Assembly: GCF_000876015.1 (NCBI RefSeq)
Contig: NZ_BBQM01000022.1
Location: forward strand, 1 to 64,000
Direction of reading: 5' to 3'
Origin: Cupriavidus basilensis
GTDB taxonomy: Bacteria; Pseudomonadota; Gammaproteobacteria; Burkholderiales; Burkholderiaceae
Length of the DNA: 64,000 bases
Part shown: positions 34,574 through 44,204 of the stretch, one piece after another
Numbering within the stretch: position 1 is the first letter of the stretch
How the letters are laid out: each line of letters begins with the position of its first letter
The notes under the pieces: generated by a model
The model's database searches: none
Seen by the model: only the letters and a program-made list of their open reading frames with translations
What the model was told of the DNA's origin: nothing
Made by a program: the position numbers and the translations under genes

Positions 34574-36013
34574 ATGAAGCACATCGTCAAGAACATCCAC
34601 TTCGTAGGCATCGGCGGCGCCGGCATGAGCGGCATCGCGGAGGTCCTGTTGAACCTGGGCTACAAGGTCTCGGGCTCCGACGTGGGCAGCAACGCCGCCA
34701 CGCGGCGCCTGGCCTCGCTGGGCGCGACCGTGATGCACGGCCATGACGCCGCCAACATCAACGGTGCCAACGCCGTGGTGGTGTCCACCGCCGTGACCGG
34801 CGACAACCCCGAGGTGCTGGCCGCGCGCGCCAGGCGCATCCCGGTGGTGCCGCGCGCGGTCATGCTGGCCGAGCTGATGCGCCTCAAGCAGGGCGTGGCC
34901 ATCGCCGGCACCCACGGCAAGACCACCACCACCAGCCTGGTGGCCTCGGTGCTGGCCGAAGGCGGGCTCGACCCGACCTTCGTGATCGGCGGCCGGCTCA
35001 ACTCGGCCGGCGCCAACGCGCGCCTGGGCACGGGCGACTTCATCGTGGCCGAGGCCGACGAGTCGGATGCGTCGTTCCTCAACCTGTTCCCGGTGATCGA
35101 GGTCATCACCAACATCGACGCCGACCACATGGACACCTACGGGCACGATTTCGCCCGGCTCAAGCAGGCGTTCGTGGAGTTCACCCAGCGCCTGCCGTTC
35201 TACGGCATCGCGGTGCTGTGCGCGGACGATCCCAGCGTGCGCGAGATCATGCCGTTCGTGTCCAAGCCGATCGTGCGCTACGGTTTCGCCGAGGATGCCC
35301 AGATCCGCGCGGTCAACGCGCGCGCGGTCGACGGCCAGATGCACTTCACCGTGCTGCGCCAGCTCAACGGTCACGCCGAGCCGCCGCTGGACGTGGTGCT
35401 GAACCTGCCCGGCATGCACAACGTGCAGAACGCGCTGGCCGCCATCGCCATCGCCACCGAGCTGGAGGTGGCCGACGCCGCCATCGTCAAGGCGCTGCGC
35501 GAGTTCCACGGCGTGGGCCGGCGCTTCCAGCGCTATGGCGAAGTGGCCTGCACCGGCGCGGACGGGGCCGAAGGCACCTTCACGCTGGTCGACGACTACG
35601 GCCACCACCCGGTCGAGATGGCCGCCACGCTGGCCGCGGCGCGCGGCGCGTTCCCGGGCCGCCGGCTGGTGCTGGCGTTCCAGCCGCACCGCTTCACCCG
35701 CACGCGCGACTGTTTCGAGGACTTCGTCAAGGTGCTCGGCACCGTGGACGCGCTGCTGCTGACCGAGGTCTATGCCGCCGGCGAGACCCCCATCGTGGCC
35801 GCCGACGGCCGCGCGCTGACGCGCGCGCTGCGCGTGGCGGGCAAGGTTGAACCCGTTTTCGTGGAGCAGATCGAGGAAATGCCGCAGGCCATCCTGAACG
35901 CCGTCCGGCCCGGCGATGTCGTGGTGACGATGGGCGCCGGCACCATCGGCGGCGTGCCGGGGCAACTGGTTTCGCAACAAGCATCGCAACAGGCATCGGG
36001 AGGCCACGCATGA
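34574..36013 (+). CDS. murC: UDP-MurNAc:L-alanine ligase
   Basis: A 479-residue Mur ligase for the first amino acid of the stem peptide. [17 protein letters not shown] is the nucleotide-sugar Rossmann motif, GTHGKTTT is the ATP loop at residues 112-119, and DDYGHHPVE marks domain 3. The C-terminus ends in [13 protein letters not shown], encoded by a 12-bp direct repeat (35972-35995) that also leads into the ddlB ribosome binding site. It overlaps ddlB by 4 nt. Confidence 0.96.
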   Translation: MKHIVKNIHFVGIGGAGMSGIAEVLLNLGYKVSGSDVGSNAATRRLASLGATVMHGHDAANINGANAVVVSTAVTGDNPEVLAARARRIPVVPRAVMLAELMRLKQGVAIAGTHGKTTTTSLVASVLAEGGLDPTFVIGGRLNSAGANARLGTGDFIVAEADESDASFLNLFPVIEVITNIDADHMDTYGHDFARLKQAFVEFTQRLPFYGIAVLCADDPSVREIMPFVSKPIVRYGFAEDAQIRAVNARAVDGQMHFTVLRQLNGHAEPPLDVVLNLPGMHNVQNALAAIAIATELEVADAAIVKALREFHGVGRRFQRYGEVACTGADGAEGTFTLVDDYGHHPVEMAATLAAARGAFPGRRLVLAFQPHRFTRTRDCFEDFVKVLGTVDALLLTEVYAAGETPIVAADGRALTRALRVAGKVEPVFVEQIEEMPQAILNAVRPGDVVVTMGAGTIGGVPGQLVSQQASQQASGGHA

Positions 36014-36993
36014 GCTTCGTCGCCCATCCCAATATCGACCCGAAATCGCTCGGCAAGGTCGGCGTGCTGCTGGGCGGCCGCTCGGCCGAGCGCGAGATCT
36101 CGCTGATGTCCGGCAACGGCGTGCTGGCCGCGCTGCGCGCGCGCGGCGTCGATGCGCACGCCTTCGACCCGGGCCTGCAGCCGGTGGCCGAGCTGGCCGC
36201 GGCCGGCTTCGACCGCGTCTTCATCGCGCTGCACGGCCGCTACGGCGAGGACGGCACCATGCAGGGCCTGCTGGAGCAACTCGGCGTGCCCTACACCGGC
36301 AGCGGCGTGCTGCCCTCCGCGCTGGCGATGGACAAGCAGGCCACCAAGCGCCTGTGGCTGACGCACGGCCTGCCCACGCCGCGCTTTGCCATGCTCGATG
36401 CCGGCACCGACTTCGCCGCCGTGGTGGCCGACCTGGGCCTGCCGCTGATCGTCAAGCCGGCGCGCGAGGGCTCGTCGATCGGCCTGAGCAAAGTCACCGA
36501 CGCCGGCCAGATGCGGGCCGCCTTCGAGAAGGCCGCGGCGCTGGACAACGACGTCATCGCCGAGGCATTCATCGACGGCGCCGAGCTGACCTGCCCGATC
36601 GTGGGGGAGGGCGCCGGCGCTGAGGCGCTGCCGGTGGTGCGCATCGTCGCGCCCGGCGCCAACTACGACTATCAAAACAAGTACTTTACTGACGTTACCC
36701 AATACTTGTGCCCGTCGGGCCTGCCGGACGACGTCGAGGCCGAGGTCCGGCGCCTGGCGGTGCAGTCGTTCCGCGTGCTGGGCTGCCGCGGCTGGGCGCG
36801 CGCCGACGTGATGCTGCGCGCCGACGGCAAGCCGTTCCTGCTCGAGATGAACACCTCGCCCGGCATGACCGGCCACTCGCTGGTGCCGATGGCGGCGCGC
36901 GCGGCCGGCATCAGCTACGAGGATTTCGTGCTGCAGGTGACGGCCGCCGCCACGCTGGACCTGCATCCGAACGACGCCTGGAAACCCGACTGA
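36010..36993 (+). CDS. ddlB: D-alanine--D-alanine ligase
   Basis: A 327-residue ATP-grasp ligase joining two D-alanines for Mur[22 protein letters not shown] is the N-terminal signature, [17 protein letters not shown] follows, and the ATP-grasp and active-site parts include [14 protein letters not shown] and [16 protein letters not shown]. Tyr in the TQYLCPSG omega-loop region is typical of Ddl. Its ribosome binding site GGGAGG lies inside the end of murC. A 51-nt gap separates it from ftsQ. Confidence 0.95.
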   Translation: MSFVAHPNIDPKSLGKVGVLLGGRSAEREISLMSGNGVLAALRARGVDAHAFDPGLQPVAELAAAGFDRVFIALHGRYGEDGTMQGLLEQLGVPYTGSGVLPSALAMDKQATKRLWLTHGLPTPRFAMLDAGTDFAAVVADLGLPLIVKPAREGSSIGLSKVTDAGQMRAAFEKAAALDNDVIAEAFIDGAELTCPIVGEGAGAEALPVVRIVAPGANYDYQNKYFTDVTQYLCPSGLPDDVEAEVRRLAVQSFRVLGCRGWARADVMLRADGKPFLLEMNTSPGMTGHSLVPMAARAAGISYEDFVLQVTAAATLDLHPNDAWKPD

Positions 36994-37044
36994 GCAACAG
37001 AAGCCGACCGAACCTGAACCGACCGAACGGAAACGCCCCAAGCC

Positions 37045-37914
37045 ATGTGGCACAACACCCGCCTGCTCAACCTGATCGCCTCCACGCTGTACGCGCTGGT
37101 GGCGCTGATGGCGTTCGCCGCCGGCCTGCTGTGGCTGGCGCAGCGGCCGGTGTTCGCCATCACGCACGTGGAGCTGTCGGCGATGGCGGGCGGCACGCTG
37201 CGCCACGTCAACGCGCCGGGCGTGCGCGCCAACGCGCTGGGCAAGCTGAGCGGTAACTTCTTCACGCTCGACCTCAACGAGGCGCGCCAGAGCTTCGAGT
37301 CCGTGCCCTGGGTGCGGCGCGCCAGCGTGCGGCGCGAATGGCCCAACGGCCTGGCGGTCGAGGTCGAGGAGCACGAGGCGCTCGGCACCTGGGGCAATGC
37401 CGACGGCGGGCGCCTGATCAACACCTACGGCGAGATCTTCGTGGCCAACCCGGCCGAGGCCGAGGAAGACGCGCAGCTGCTCGCGCTGGACGGCCCGCCC
37501 GACAGCGAGTCCGACGTGGTGGACAAGCTCGAGGTCATGCGCGAATGGTTCAAGCCGCTCAAGGTCGAGCCGCTGGCGGTCACGCTGTCGCAGCGCTACG
37601 CCTGGCGCACGCGGCTGTCCAACGGCATGGTGATCGAGCTCGGGCGCGAGCAGAACGATGAAGAGCGCGATGCGATGGCGCAGCGCGTGAAGCGGTTCGT
37701 GGTGGCCTGGCCCCAGGTCACGGAGCAGTGGGGCAAGCAGATCGAATACGCGGACCTGCGTTATCCGAACGGATTTGCCATCCGCGCGGCCAACGTGCGG
37801 TTCCTGACCGATGCGCAGGCCGCGGCGGCCGCCAAGGCCCGCGCGCCCGCGGCAAGCAATCCGACAAACAATCCGACGCGACTCAAGAGCAAGAACGCGG
37901 AGAAAACCCGATGA
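37045..37914 (+). CDS. ftsQ: Cell division protein FtsQ
   Basis: A 289-residue bitopic protein with one membrane helix (about residues 12-33), a POTRA domain starting with FAITHVELS and ending near EHEALGTW, and a beta domain that binds FtsB. SVPWVRRASVRREWPNGLAVEVEEHE is the most conserved part. The last 30 residues are Ala/Asn/Lys-rich and cross into the ftsA start by ATGA. It scaffolds the FtsQLB complex. Confidence 0.94.
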   Translation: MWHNTRLLNLIASTLYALVALMAFAAGLLWLAQRPVFAITHVELSAMAGGTLRHVNAPGVRANALGKLSGNFFTLDLNEARQSFESVPWVRRASVRREWPNGLAVEVEEHEALGTWGNADGGRLINTYGEIFVANPAEAEEDAQLLALDGPPDSESDVVDKLEVMREWFKPLKVEPLAVTLSQRYAWRTRLSNGMVIELGREQNDEERDAMAQRVKRFVVAWPQVTEQWGKQIEYADLRYPNGFAIRAANVRFLTDAQAAAAAKARAPAASNPTNNPTRLKSKNAEKTR

Positions 37915-39143
37915 GCAAGGAATACAAGGACCTGTTGGTCGGTCTCGATATCGGCACTTCCAAGGTGGCCGCGGTGGTGGCGGAACTGCGCCCCGACGGC
38001 AGCTATGAAGTGATCGGGATGGGCCAGTCGGAGTCCAAGGGTCTGAAGAAGGGGGTCGTGGTCAATATCGAGGCCACCGTGCAGTCCATCCAGCGCGCGC
38101 TGGAGGAGGCCGAGCTGATGGCCGACTGCAAGATTTCCGAGGTCTTCACCGGCATCGCCGGCAGCCACATCCGCAGCTTCAACTCCAGCGGCATGGTGGC
38201 GATCAAGGACAAGGAGGTCACGCAGACCGACGTGGCGCGCGTGATCGAGACCGCCAAGGCGGTCAACATCCCGACCGACCAGCAGATCCTGCACATCCTG
38301 ACGCAGGAATTCATCATCGACGGCCAGGAAGACGTGCGCGAGCCGATCGGCATGAGCGGCATCCGGCTGGAGGTGAAGGTGCATATCGTCACCGGCGCGG
38401 TCAGCGCGGCGCAGAACATCGTCAAGTGCGTGCGCCGCTGCGGGCTGGAGGTGCACGACCTGATCCTGCAGCCGCTGGCCTCGAGCCTGGCGGTGCTGAC
38501 CGAGGACGAGAAGGAGCTCGGCGTGGTGCTGGTCGACATCGGCGGCGGCACCACCGACATCGCCATCTTCAGCGAAGGCGCGATCCGGCACACCGCCGTG
38601 ATCCCCATCGCCGGCGACCAGATCACCAACGACATCGCGATGGCGCTGCGCACGCCCACGCCCGATGCCGAGGACATCAAGATCCAGTACGGCATCGCCA
38701 AGCAGGCCATCGCCGACCCGGAGGACATGATCGAGGTCCCCGGCGTGGGCGACCGCGGCACCCGCACGCTGAGCCGGCAGGCGCTGGCCGCGGTGATCGA
38801 GCCGCGCATCGAGGAGCTTTACTCGCTGGTGCACCAGGTGGTGCGCGAATCGGGCTACGAGGAACTGCTGTCCTCGGGCGTGGTGATCACCGGCGGCACG
38901 GCGATGATGCCGGGCATGGTGGAACTGGGCGAGGACATTTTCCTCAAACCGGTTCGGGTCGGCGTGCCGGAATATCGCGGAAATTTGCACGAAGTGGTAA
39001 AGAGTCCGCGCTATTCGACCGTAATGGGACTACTGCTCGAAGGCCGCGTGCAGCGCATGCGCGGGCGCCGGGTGGCGGTGCAGAGCGGCTCCGTCAAGCA
39101 TGTGTGGGGCCGCATGAAGGAATGGTTCGTCGGCAATTTCTGA
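37911..39143 (+). CDS. ftsA: Cell division protein FtsA
   Basis: A 410-residue actin-like ATPase that tethers FtsZ to the membrane. The phosphate-1 motif VGLDIGTSKVAAVV is at residue 10, phosphate-2 is VVLVDIGGGTTDIAIF, and the SHUT domain occupies about residues 85-165. The C-terminal amphipathic helix HVWGRMKEWFVGNF is the membrane-targeting sequence. The start overlaps the ftsQ stop; a 163-bp gap leads to ftsZ. Confidence 0.96.
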   Translation: MSKEYKDLLVGLDIGTSKVAAVVAELRPDGSYEVIGMGQSESKGLKKGVVVNIEATVQSIQRALEEAELMADCKISEVFTGIAGSHIRSFNSSGMVAIKDKEVTQTDVARVIETAKAVNIPTDQQILHILTQEFIIDGQEDVREPIGMSGIRLEVKVHIVTGAVSAAQNIVKCVRRCGLEVHDLILQPLASSLAVLTEDEKELGVVLVDIGGGTTDIAIFSEGAIRHTAVIPIAGDQITNDIAMALRTPTPDAEDIKIQYGIAKQAIADPEDMIEVPGVGDRGTRTLSRQALAAVIEPRIEELYSLVHQVVRESGYEELLSSGVVITGGTAMMPGMVELGEDIFLKPVRVGVPEYRGNLHEVVKSPRYSTVMGLLLEGRVQRMRGRRVAVQSGSVKHVWGRMKEWFVGNF

Positions 39144-39306
39144 TATTGCCGGCGCGCGGGATGTTGAAAGATTGACGGCGCTGTCCACCGGATCGGGGGC
39201 GGGCCGTTGAAACAGGCAGTTCTTTTTGATGGTTTCTTGTTCAGTAGCCAAGGGTTGCGGCGGGGAGGCCGCAGCGTTTGGCAGCTGATTCTTCTTGGAG
39301 GCAGTG

Positions 39307-40506
39307 ATGGACTTTGACATGATCGAAACGGAAATGCAGGACGGCACCATCATCAAGGTGGTGGGCGTGGGCGGCGCGGGCGGCAACGCCGTGCAGCACA
39401 TGATCAGCCGCGGCGTGCAAGGCGTCGAATTCATCTGCATGAACACCGACGCCCAGGCGCTCAAGCGCTCTTCCGCCTCGCGCGTGCTGCAGCTCGGCAA
39501 CACCGGCCTGGGCGCCGGCGCCAAGCCGGAAGTGGGCCGCAACTGCGCCGAGCAGGCGCGCGAGCAGATCGCCGACTCGCTGCGCGGCGCGCACATGGTC
39601 TTCATCACTGCCGGCATGGGCGGCGGCACCGGCACCGGCGCCGCTCCGATCGTGGCGCAGGTGGCCAAGGAAATGGGCATCCTGACCGTGGGCGTGGTCA
39701 GCAAGCCGTTCGAGTTCGAAGGCGCGCGCCGCGCCAAGGTGGCGGAGTCCGGCTCGAGCGAGCTGGAGTCCAGCGTCGACTCGCTGATCGTGGTGCTCAA
39801 CGAGAAGCTGTTCGAGGTGATGGGCGACGACGCCGAGATGGACAAGTGCTTCCAGTGCGCCGACGACGTGCTGCACAACGCCGTGGCCGGCATCGCCGAG
39901 ATCATCAACGTCGATGGCCTGGTGAACGTCGACTTCGAAGACGTCAAGACGGTCATGGGCGAGCAGGGCAAGGCCATGATGGGCACGGCCACCGTGTCGG
40001 GCGTGGACCGCGCCCGCCTGGCCGCCGAGCAGGCCGTGGCCAGCCCGCTGCTCGAAGGCGTGGACCTGTCCGGCGCGCGCGGCGTGCTGGTCAACATCAC
40101 CGCCAGCCGCTCGCTCAAGCTGTCCGAGACCAAGGAAGTCATGAACACCATCCGCAGCTACGCCGCGGAAGATGCCACGGTGATCTTCGGCACGGTGTAC
40201 GACGACTCGATGGGCGACGCGCTGCGCGTGACCGTGGTGGCCACGGGCCTGGGCCGCTCGGCCAAGAAGCAGCAGCCGATGACCCTGCTCAAGACCGGCA
40301 CCGACAACATGCCGGTGCAGATGATGGGCAACATGACCAACACCGTGAACGCGGGCCACAGCAACGCGCCGGACTACAGCAACCTGGACACGCCGGCGGT
40401 GTGGCGCAGCTCGCGCGAATCGGCGTCCGCCCACGTCGCCGCGCTGCAGGAGAAGGGTGTGGATACCTACGATATCCCCGCCTTCCTGCGCAAGCAGGCG
40501 GACTGA
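39307..40506 (+). CDS. ftsZ: Cell division protein FtsZ
   Basis: A 399-residue tubulin-like GTPase forming the Z-ring. The tubulin signature GGGTGTG is at residues 105-111 and the NLDFADVKTVM-equivalent synergy loop reads NVDFEDVKTVM. The C-terminal tail (about 320-380) is a flexible linker, and the closing DIPAFLRKQAD is the conserved peptide that binds FtsA and ZapD-type partners. The ATG at 39307 follows TTGGAGGCAG; a TTG 12 nt earlier is unlikely. A separate promoter in the ftsA-ftsZ gap is likely but not resolved. Confidence 0.97.
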   Translation: MDFDMIETEMQDGTIIKVVGVGGAGGNAVQHMISRGVQGVEFICMNTDAQALKRSSASRVLQLGNTGLGAGAKPEVGRNCAEQAREQIADSLRGAHMVFITAGMGGGTGTGAAPIVAQVAKEMGILTVGVVSKPFEFEGARRAKVAESGSSELESSVDSLIVVLNEKLFEVMGDDAEMDKCFQCADDVLHNAVAGIAEIINVDGLVNVDFEDVKTVMGEQGKAMMGTATVSGVDRARLAAEQAVASPLLEGVDLSGARGVLVNITASRSLKLSETKEVMNTIRSYAAEDATVIFGTVYDDSMGDALRVTVVATGLGRSAKKQQPMTLLKTGTDNMPVQMMGNMTNTVNAGHSNAPDYSNLDTPAVWRSSRESASAHVAALQEKGVDTYDIPAFLRKQAD

Positions 40507-40750
40507 GTCGGCACGGCAAGGTGCAGGCCTCCAGGCCGGCTGCCCGCCGGGCCGCGGCCACGGAACAGCAAGACACGCAGGCGCTCCCTATCCGCCCGTG
40601 TCGCGCCCCGTGGCTGCGCCCGGCTCGGCAGCCAGCCGGCCCGCGCCCGCGCTGACGCCCTCAGCTCGCATCCCGTCGCCGGGACAGGCGTGCCACCGGC
40701 CGCCTCCCCGGACTGGTCTCCCGCCCTCCCGGCCGGGATGTGCCGTCGTC

Positions 40751-40785
40751 CGCGCGGCGATCGCAAGATCGCCGCGCGCGTTGCA
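40751..40785 (+). terminator. Terminator behind ftsZ
   Basis: A perfect 12-bp stem (40751-40762 with 40767-40778), GCAA tetraloop and then TTGCATTTTT. It is the strongest intrinsic terminator in the dcw region and separates the main cluster from the peroxiredoxin-lpxC part. Confidence 0.85.
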
Positions 40786-40919
40786 TTTTTCAGCCCCGCT
40801 GCGGCACCGCGCTCGCGGCGCCGTTTCAAGCACGCGCCGGGGTTAAGGTTTAGAGTCGCACTGGAATCGCATCGGGCCCCCGCCCAAGCGCGCCGGCACC
40901 GCGGCGGACAGGCTTCGCC

Positions 40920-40948
40920 TTGGGCGCGGCAGGTGCGCGCACTATGAT
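40920..40948 (+). promoter_or_regulatory. Peroxiredoxin promoter
   Basis: TTGGGC (40920-40925), 17 bp, TATGAT (40943-40948), about 33 bp before the predicted ATG, with GGAAGAGAG as the ribosome binding site. Confidence 0.6.
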
Positions 40949-40987
40949 GCTAGACAGGGTTTTTACCGAGACAGGAAGAGAGACAGC

Positions 40988-41494
40988 ATGATCGAAACAG
41001 GAGCGCGTGTGCCCGACGCCACGCTGAACGAATTCTTCGACACCGAGACCGGCGGCTGCAGCCTCGGGCCCAACGCCTTTTCGGTGGCGGAACTGGCGCG
41101 CGGCCGCAAGATCGTGGTGTTCGGGCTGCCCGGCGCCTTCACGCCGACCTGCTCGGCCAAGCACGTGCCGGGCTACGTCGCCCAGGCCGAGGCGCTGCGC
41201 GCCGCCGGCGTGGACGAGGTGTGGTGCGTCTCGGTCAACGATGCCTTCGTGATGGGCGCCTGGGGCCGCGAGCAGAACACCGCCGGCAAGGTGCGCATGA
41301 TGGGCGACGGCAGCGCCGAATGGACGCGCAAGCTGGGGCTGGATATGGACCTGACCGCGCGCGGCATGGGCGTGCGCTCCAAGCGCTACGCGATGGTGAT
41401 GGAAGACGGCGTGGTGACTGGCCTGTGGGTCGAGGCGCCCGGCGAATTCAAGGTCAGCAGCGCCGAAGCGGTGCTGGCGGCGTTGCGCGCTTAA
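40988..41494 (+). CDS. Peroxiredoxin (Prx5-type, AhpC/TSA family)
   Basis: A 168-residue thiol peroxidase that reduces hydrogen peroxide and organic peroxides. The peroxidatic Cys55 lies in PGAFTPTC, the Prx5 version of the active-site loop, and FGLPGAFTP precedes it. Cys80 (EVWCVSVND) and Cys24 are further thiols; a resolving partner cannot be assigned. It has its own promoter, lies between the ftsZ terminator and lpxC, and is probably expressed independently. Its position inside the division cluster is typical of Burkholderiaceae-type gene order as far as I know. Confidence 0.9.
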   Translation: MIETGARVPDATLNEFFDTETGGCSLGPNAFSVAELARGRKIVVFGLPGAFTPTCSAKHVPGYVAQAEALRAAGVDEVWCVSVNDAFVMGAWGREQNTAGKVRMMGDGSAEWTRKLGLDMDLTARGMGVRSKRYAMVMEDGVVTGLWVEAPGEFKVSSAEAVLAALRA

Positions 41495-41500
41495 TACGCG

Positions 41501-41621
41501 ATTGTGACAATTCGACCCTCGCGAGTGACGCAAGTTAGACTTGCGGGGGTGAATTCTTACGCCACTAACAGGCCGAAACAAAGTGGCGCAGCGCAGCAAA
41601 CGAAGCGATGGTAAAATCGCT
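41501..41621 (+). promoter_or_regulatory. Structured region upstream of lpxC
   Basis: Four inverted repeats lie between the peroxiredoxin stop and lpxC: ATTGT-G-ACAAT (41501-41511), GCAAGT-TAG-ACTTGC (41530-41544), CGCCACT/AGTGGCG (41560-41566 and 41582-41588) and AGCGAT/ATCGCT (41604-41609 and 41616-41621). The first may be an operator, the second a weak terminator for the peroxiredoxin mRNA, and the last two leader hairpins. No promoter pair is clear. Confidence 0.4.
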
Positions 41622-41668
41622 GTATCAGTAAGTTCAGTCAATAGATTTTAATAATAGCTGAGAACGTC

Positions 41669-42586
41669 ATGCTCAAACAGCGCACCATCAAATCCCTGGT
41701 CAAGACCGTAGGCATTGGCTTGCACTCGGGCCGTAAAGTGACGCTGACGCTGCGCCCCGCCCCGGCAGACACCGGCATCGTGTTCACCCGCGTGGACCTG
41801 CCCGAGGCCGTCGAGATCCCCGCGAGCGCCGGCGCCATCGGCGACACCCGCCTGGCTTCGGTCCTGCAGAAGGACGGCGCGCGGGTTTCCACCGTGGAGC
41901 ACCTGATGTCCGCCTGCGCGGGCCTCGGCATCGACAACCTGTACGTGGACGTCGACGCGGAAGAAATCCCCATCATGGACGGCAGCGCCGCGTCCTTCGT
42001 GTTCCTGCTGCAATCCGCCGAGATCGAGCAGCAGTCCGCGCCCAAGCGCTTCATCCGCGTGAAGAAGGCCGTGGAAGTGCGCGAGGGCGACAAGCTGGCC
42101 CGCCTCGAGCCGTTCTTCGGCTTCAAGCTGGCCTTCACCATCGATTTCCGCCACCCGGCGGTGGACAAGACCGGCCAGACTTTCGCCATCGACTTCGCCG
42201 ACACCAGCTACGTGCGCGAGATCGCGCGCGCGCGCACCTTCGGCTTCGCCCATGAGGTCGAGGCGCTGCGCGAGATGGGACTGGCGCGCGGCGGCAGCCT
42301 CGACAACGCCATCGTGCTCGACGAGCACCGCATGCTGAACAACGAGGAACTGCGCTACGGCGACGAGTTCGTGCGCCACAAGATCCTGGACGCGATCGGC
42401 GACCTCTACGTGATCGGCCACCCGCTGATCGGCGCGTACATCGCCAACAAGTCCGGCCACGGCCTCAACAACCAGCTGCTGCGCGCCCTGCTGGCCGACC
42501 AGGAAGCCTACGAGATGGTCACGTTCGAGCGCGTCGAGGACGCGCCGCCGGCCTTCCTGCCGCAGTTGCAGCCGGCATTCGCGTAA
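41669..42586 (+). CDS. lpxC: UDP-3-O-acyl-N-acetylglucosamine deacetylase
   Basis: A 305-residue zinc deacetylase that commits precursors to lipid A synthesis. Zinc ligands match the E. coli enzyme by position: His78 in VEHLMS, and His237 and Asp241 in [21 protein letters not shown] is the conserved nucleotide/acyl-site segment. Length is normal, without extensions. It closes the dcw cluster, followed by a strong terminator. Confidence 0.97.
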   Translation: MLKQRTIKSLVKTVGIGLHSGRKVTLTLRPAPADTGIVFTRVDLPEAVEIPASAGAIGDTRLASVLQKDGARVSTVEHLMSACAGLGIDNLYVDVDAEEIPIMDGSAASFVFLLQSAEIEQQSAPKRFIRVKKAVEVREGDKLARLEPFFGFKLAFTIDFRHPAVDKTGQTFAIDFADTSYVREIARARTFGFAHEVEALREMGLARGGSLDNAIVLDEHRMLNNEELRYGDEFVRHKILDAIGDLYVIGHPLIGAYIANKSGHGLNNQLLRALLADQEAYEMVTFERVEDAPPAFLPQLQPAFA

Positions 42587-42615
42587 GCCGCGGGCGTCCT
42601 GGCGCCGCAAAGAGA

Positions 42616-42642
42616 AAGCCGGTCGCTCGACCGGCTTTTTTT
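42616..42642. terminator. Bidirectional terminator between lpxC and dciA
   Basis: GCCGGTC (42618-42624), loop GCTC, GACCGGC (42629-42635), then seven T; three A on the other side. It ends lpxC and may also serve the convergent dciA gene. Confidence 0.88.
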
Positions 42643-42662
42643 CATGCTGGGGATACCGTCTT

Positions 42663-43190
42663 TCAGCCCTTCGGCCCCGGACCGTGATGCGACAGCAGCG
42701 TCTTCAGCGCGTCGCGCAGCGGCGAATCGGGCAGGTCGCGCGTGAGCTGGTCCAGGCTCGCCAGCCCGGTGGCCGACATCCTGCCGTTCCTCGGCCGCTC
42801 CACCGGCCCGGTGTCCCAGTCCCCCTGGCGGCCCACGTCCGGTTGAACGCGCACCCGGATTGCGGTAATCTGCGAGCCCCGCTGTTGCAGTCTTCCAAGT
42901 AGCGTCGGCACCACCTGTCTTACCCGTGCCGCGGCGGCGCCATGCGCCGCCAGCAACAGCAGTGTCCGCTCCCCCTGGCCTTGCCCGATGGCGCGGGCGT
43001 CCTGCTTGACGCCTGCCACGGCGATGCCGTCCTGCAGTCCGCGAGGCAGGAGCGACAGCACCTCAGTTTCCAGCACAGCCAGTTCCCGCGCCGTCTGCAT
43101 CAGGGCGGAGACCGGGCCGGCCTTGGCCAGCCAGTCGTTGAGCGGCTTGGCGGCGGGCGTCTGGAGGGCGTGGTGGGTGAACATGCGCAT
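42663..43190 (-). CDS. dciA: DciA-type replicative helicase loader (DUF721)
   Basis: A 175-residue protein of the DUF721/DciA family, the ancestral loader of DnaB helicase in bacteria without DnaC. The DUF721 core covers about residues 12-110, with KPLNDWLAKAGPVSALMQTA at its start and a basic strand ITAIRVRVQP at its end; the C-terminal 60 residues are a flexible, charged tail. The region between lpxC and secA is a common site for this gene in proteobacteria. It diverges from the M23 peptidase gene across 69 bp. Confidence 0.75.
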   Translation of the reverse strand: MRMFTHHALQTPAAKPLNDWLAKAGPVSALMQTARELAVLETEVLSLLPRGLQDGIAVAGVKQDARAIGQGQGERTLLLLAAHGAAAARVRQVVPTLLGRLQQRGSQITAIRVRVQPDVGRQGDWDTGPVERPRNGRMSATGLASLDQLTRDLPDSPLRDALKTLLSHHGPGPKG

Positions 43191-43259
43191 GCGCGCATTC
43201 TAGCGTGCCGCCGCTTGCGTGCGGCGCCGGGCCTCGCATTGGGAGAAGGGAGCCGCCTC

Positions 43260-44204
43260 ATGCAGATCATCGTGCTTCATCCGCGCCTGCCGCAGGTGCG
43301 CCATTTCACGCTGTCGCGCGGGCGGCTGGCCGCCGCCGTGCTGCTGCTGTGCCTGCTGGTCGCGCTGGCCTCGTCGGCGCTGACCTGGTTCGCCGCGCGC
43401 GCGGGGCTGGCCGGGTCCGGCGCGCCGGCGCGCGCGCCCGGCGACGACGCCTACCTGCGCGCCAACCTCAATGTGCTGGCCGCCCGCGTGGGCGAGATCC
43501 AGGCCCGCATGGTGCGGCTGGACGCGCTGGGCGAGCGGGTCTCGGGCCTGGCCGGCATCGCGCCGAAGGAGTTCGACTTCCGCCAGCCGCCCGGGCGCGG
43601 CGGCCTCGCGCCGACCGCTCAGTCGCGCGCGCCCAGCCTGACGGAGCTGCAGCTGGCGCTGGCGCGCCTGTCCGACCAGGCCGAGCAGCATGCCGACTAT
43701 CTCGACGTGGTGGCGACCACGCTGCTGGACCGCCAGAGCGAGGACCGCCGCGTGCCGCGCGTGCTGCCGGTGGCGTCCGGCTACGACGCCTCGGGCTTCG
43801 GCTGGCGCTTCGATCCGTTCACGGGGCGCCGCACCCCGCACGACGGTGTGGACTTCTCCGCGCCGGCCGGCACGCCGATCGTGGCGGCCGCCGGCGGCGT
43901 GGTGGTGGCTGCCGAATGGCACCCGGAATACGGCAACCTGATCGACATCGACCACGGCAACGGCCTCAAGACCCGCTACGCGCACAGCGCCAAGATGCTG
44001 GTCAAGCCCGGCGACCTGGTCAAGCCGGGCCAGCAGATCGCGCTGGTCGGCTCGACCGGGCGTTCCACCGGCGCGCACCTGCACTTCGAAGTGCACGTCA
44101 ACGGCGTGCCGCAGAACCCCAGCCGCTTCCTCGCGGTGGCGAAACCCGCACCCGCGCAGCTGGCCCAGGCGCCCGAGCCGACCGACCGCACCGCCATCCG
44201 CTGA
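43260..44204 (+). CDS. M23 family metallopeptidase (LytM domain), envelope anchored
   Basis: A 314-residue bitopic protein: a short cytoplasmic segment, a membrane helix at about residues 22-42, a linker/coiled-coil region (about 65-165), and a C-terminal LytM domain. Zinc ligands are visible: His194 and Asp198 in HDGVD, and His273 and His275 in HLH. It is therefore likely an active peptidoglycan endopeptidase rather than a degenerate EnvC/NlpD-type activator. The ATG at 43260 is preceded by GGGAGCC. It lies between dciA and secA. Confidence 0.87.
   Translation: MQIIVLHPRLPQVRHFTLSRGRLAAAVLLLCLLVALASSALTWFAARAGLAGSGAPARAPGDDAYLRANLNVLAARVGEIQARMVRLDALGERVSGLAGIAPKEFDFRQPPGRGGLAPTAQSRAPSLTELQLALARLSDQAEQHADYLDVVATTLLDRQSEDRRVPRVLPVASGYDASGFGWRFDPFTGRRTPHDGVDFSAPAGTPIVAAAGGVVVAAEWHPEYGNLIDIDHGNGLKTRYAHSAKMLVKPGDLVKPGQQIALVGSTGRSTGAHLHFEVHVNGVPQNPSRFLAVAKPAPAQLAQAPEPTDRTAIR

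Larger units (their letters stand above)
40507..40987. other. Gap between ftsZ and peroxiredoxin gene
   Basis: A 481-bp GC-rich gap. It holds the terminator at 40751-40785 and the peroxiredoxin promoter at 40920-40948. No coding sequence or RNA gene is recognised in the 245 bp between ftsZ and the terminator, so this may be a long ftsZ 3' untranslated region. Confidence 0.55.
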
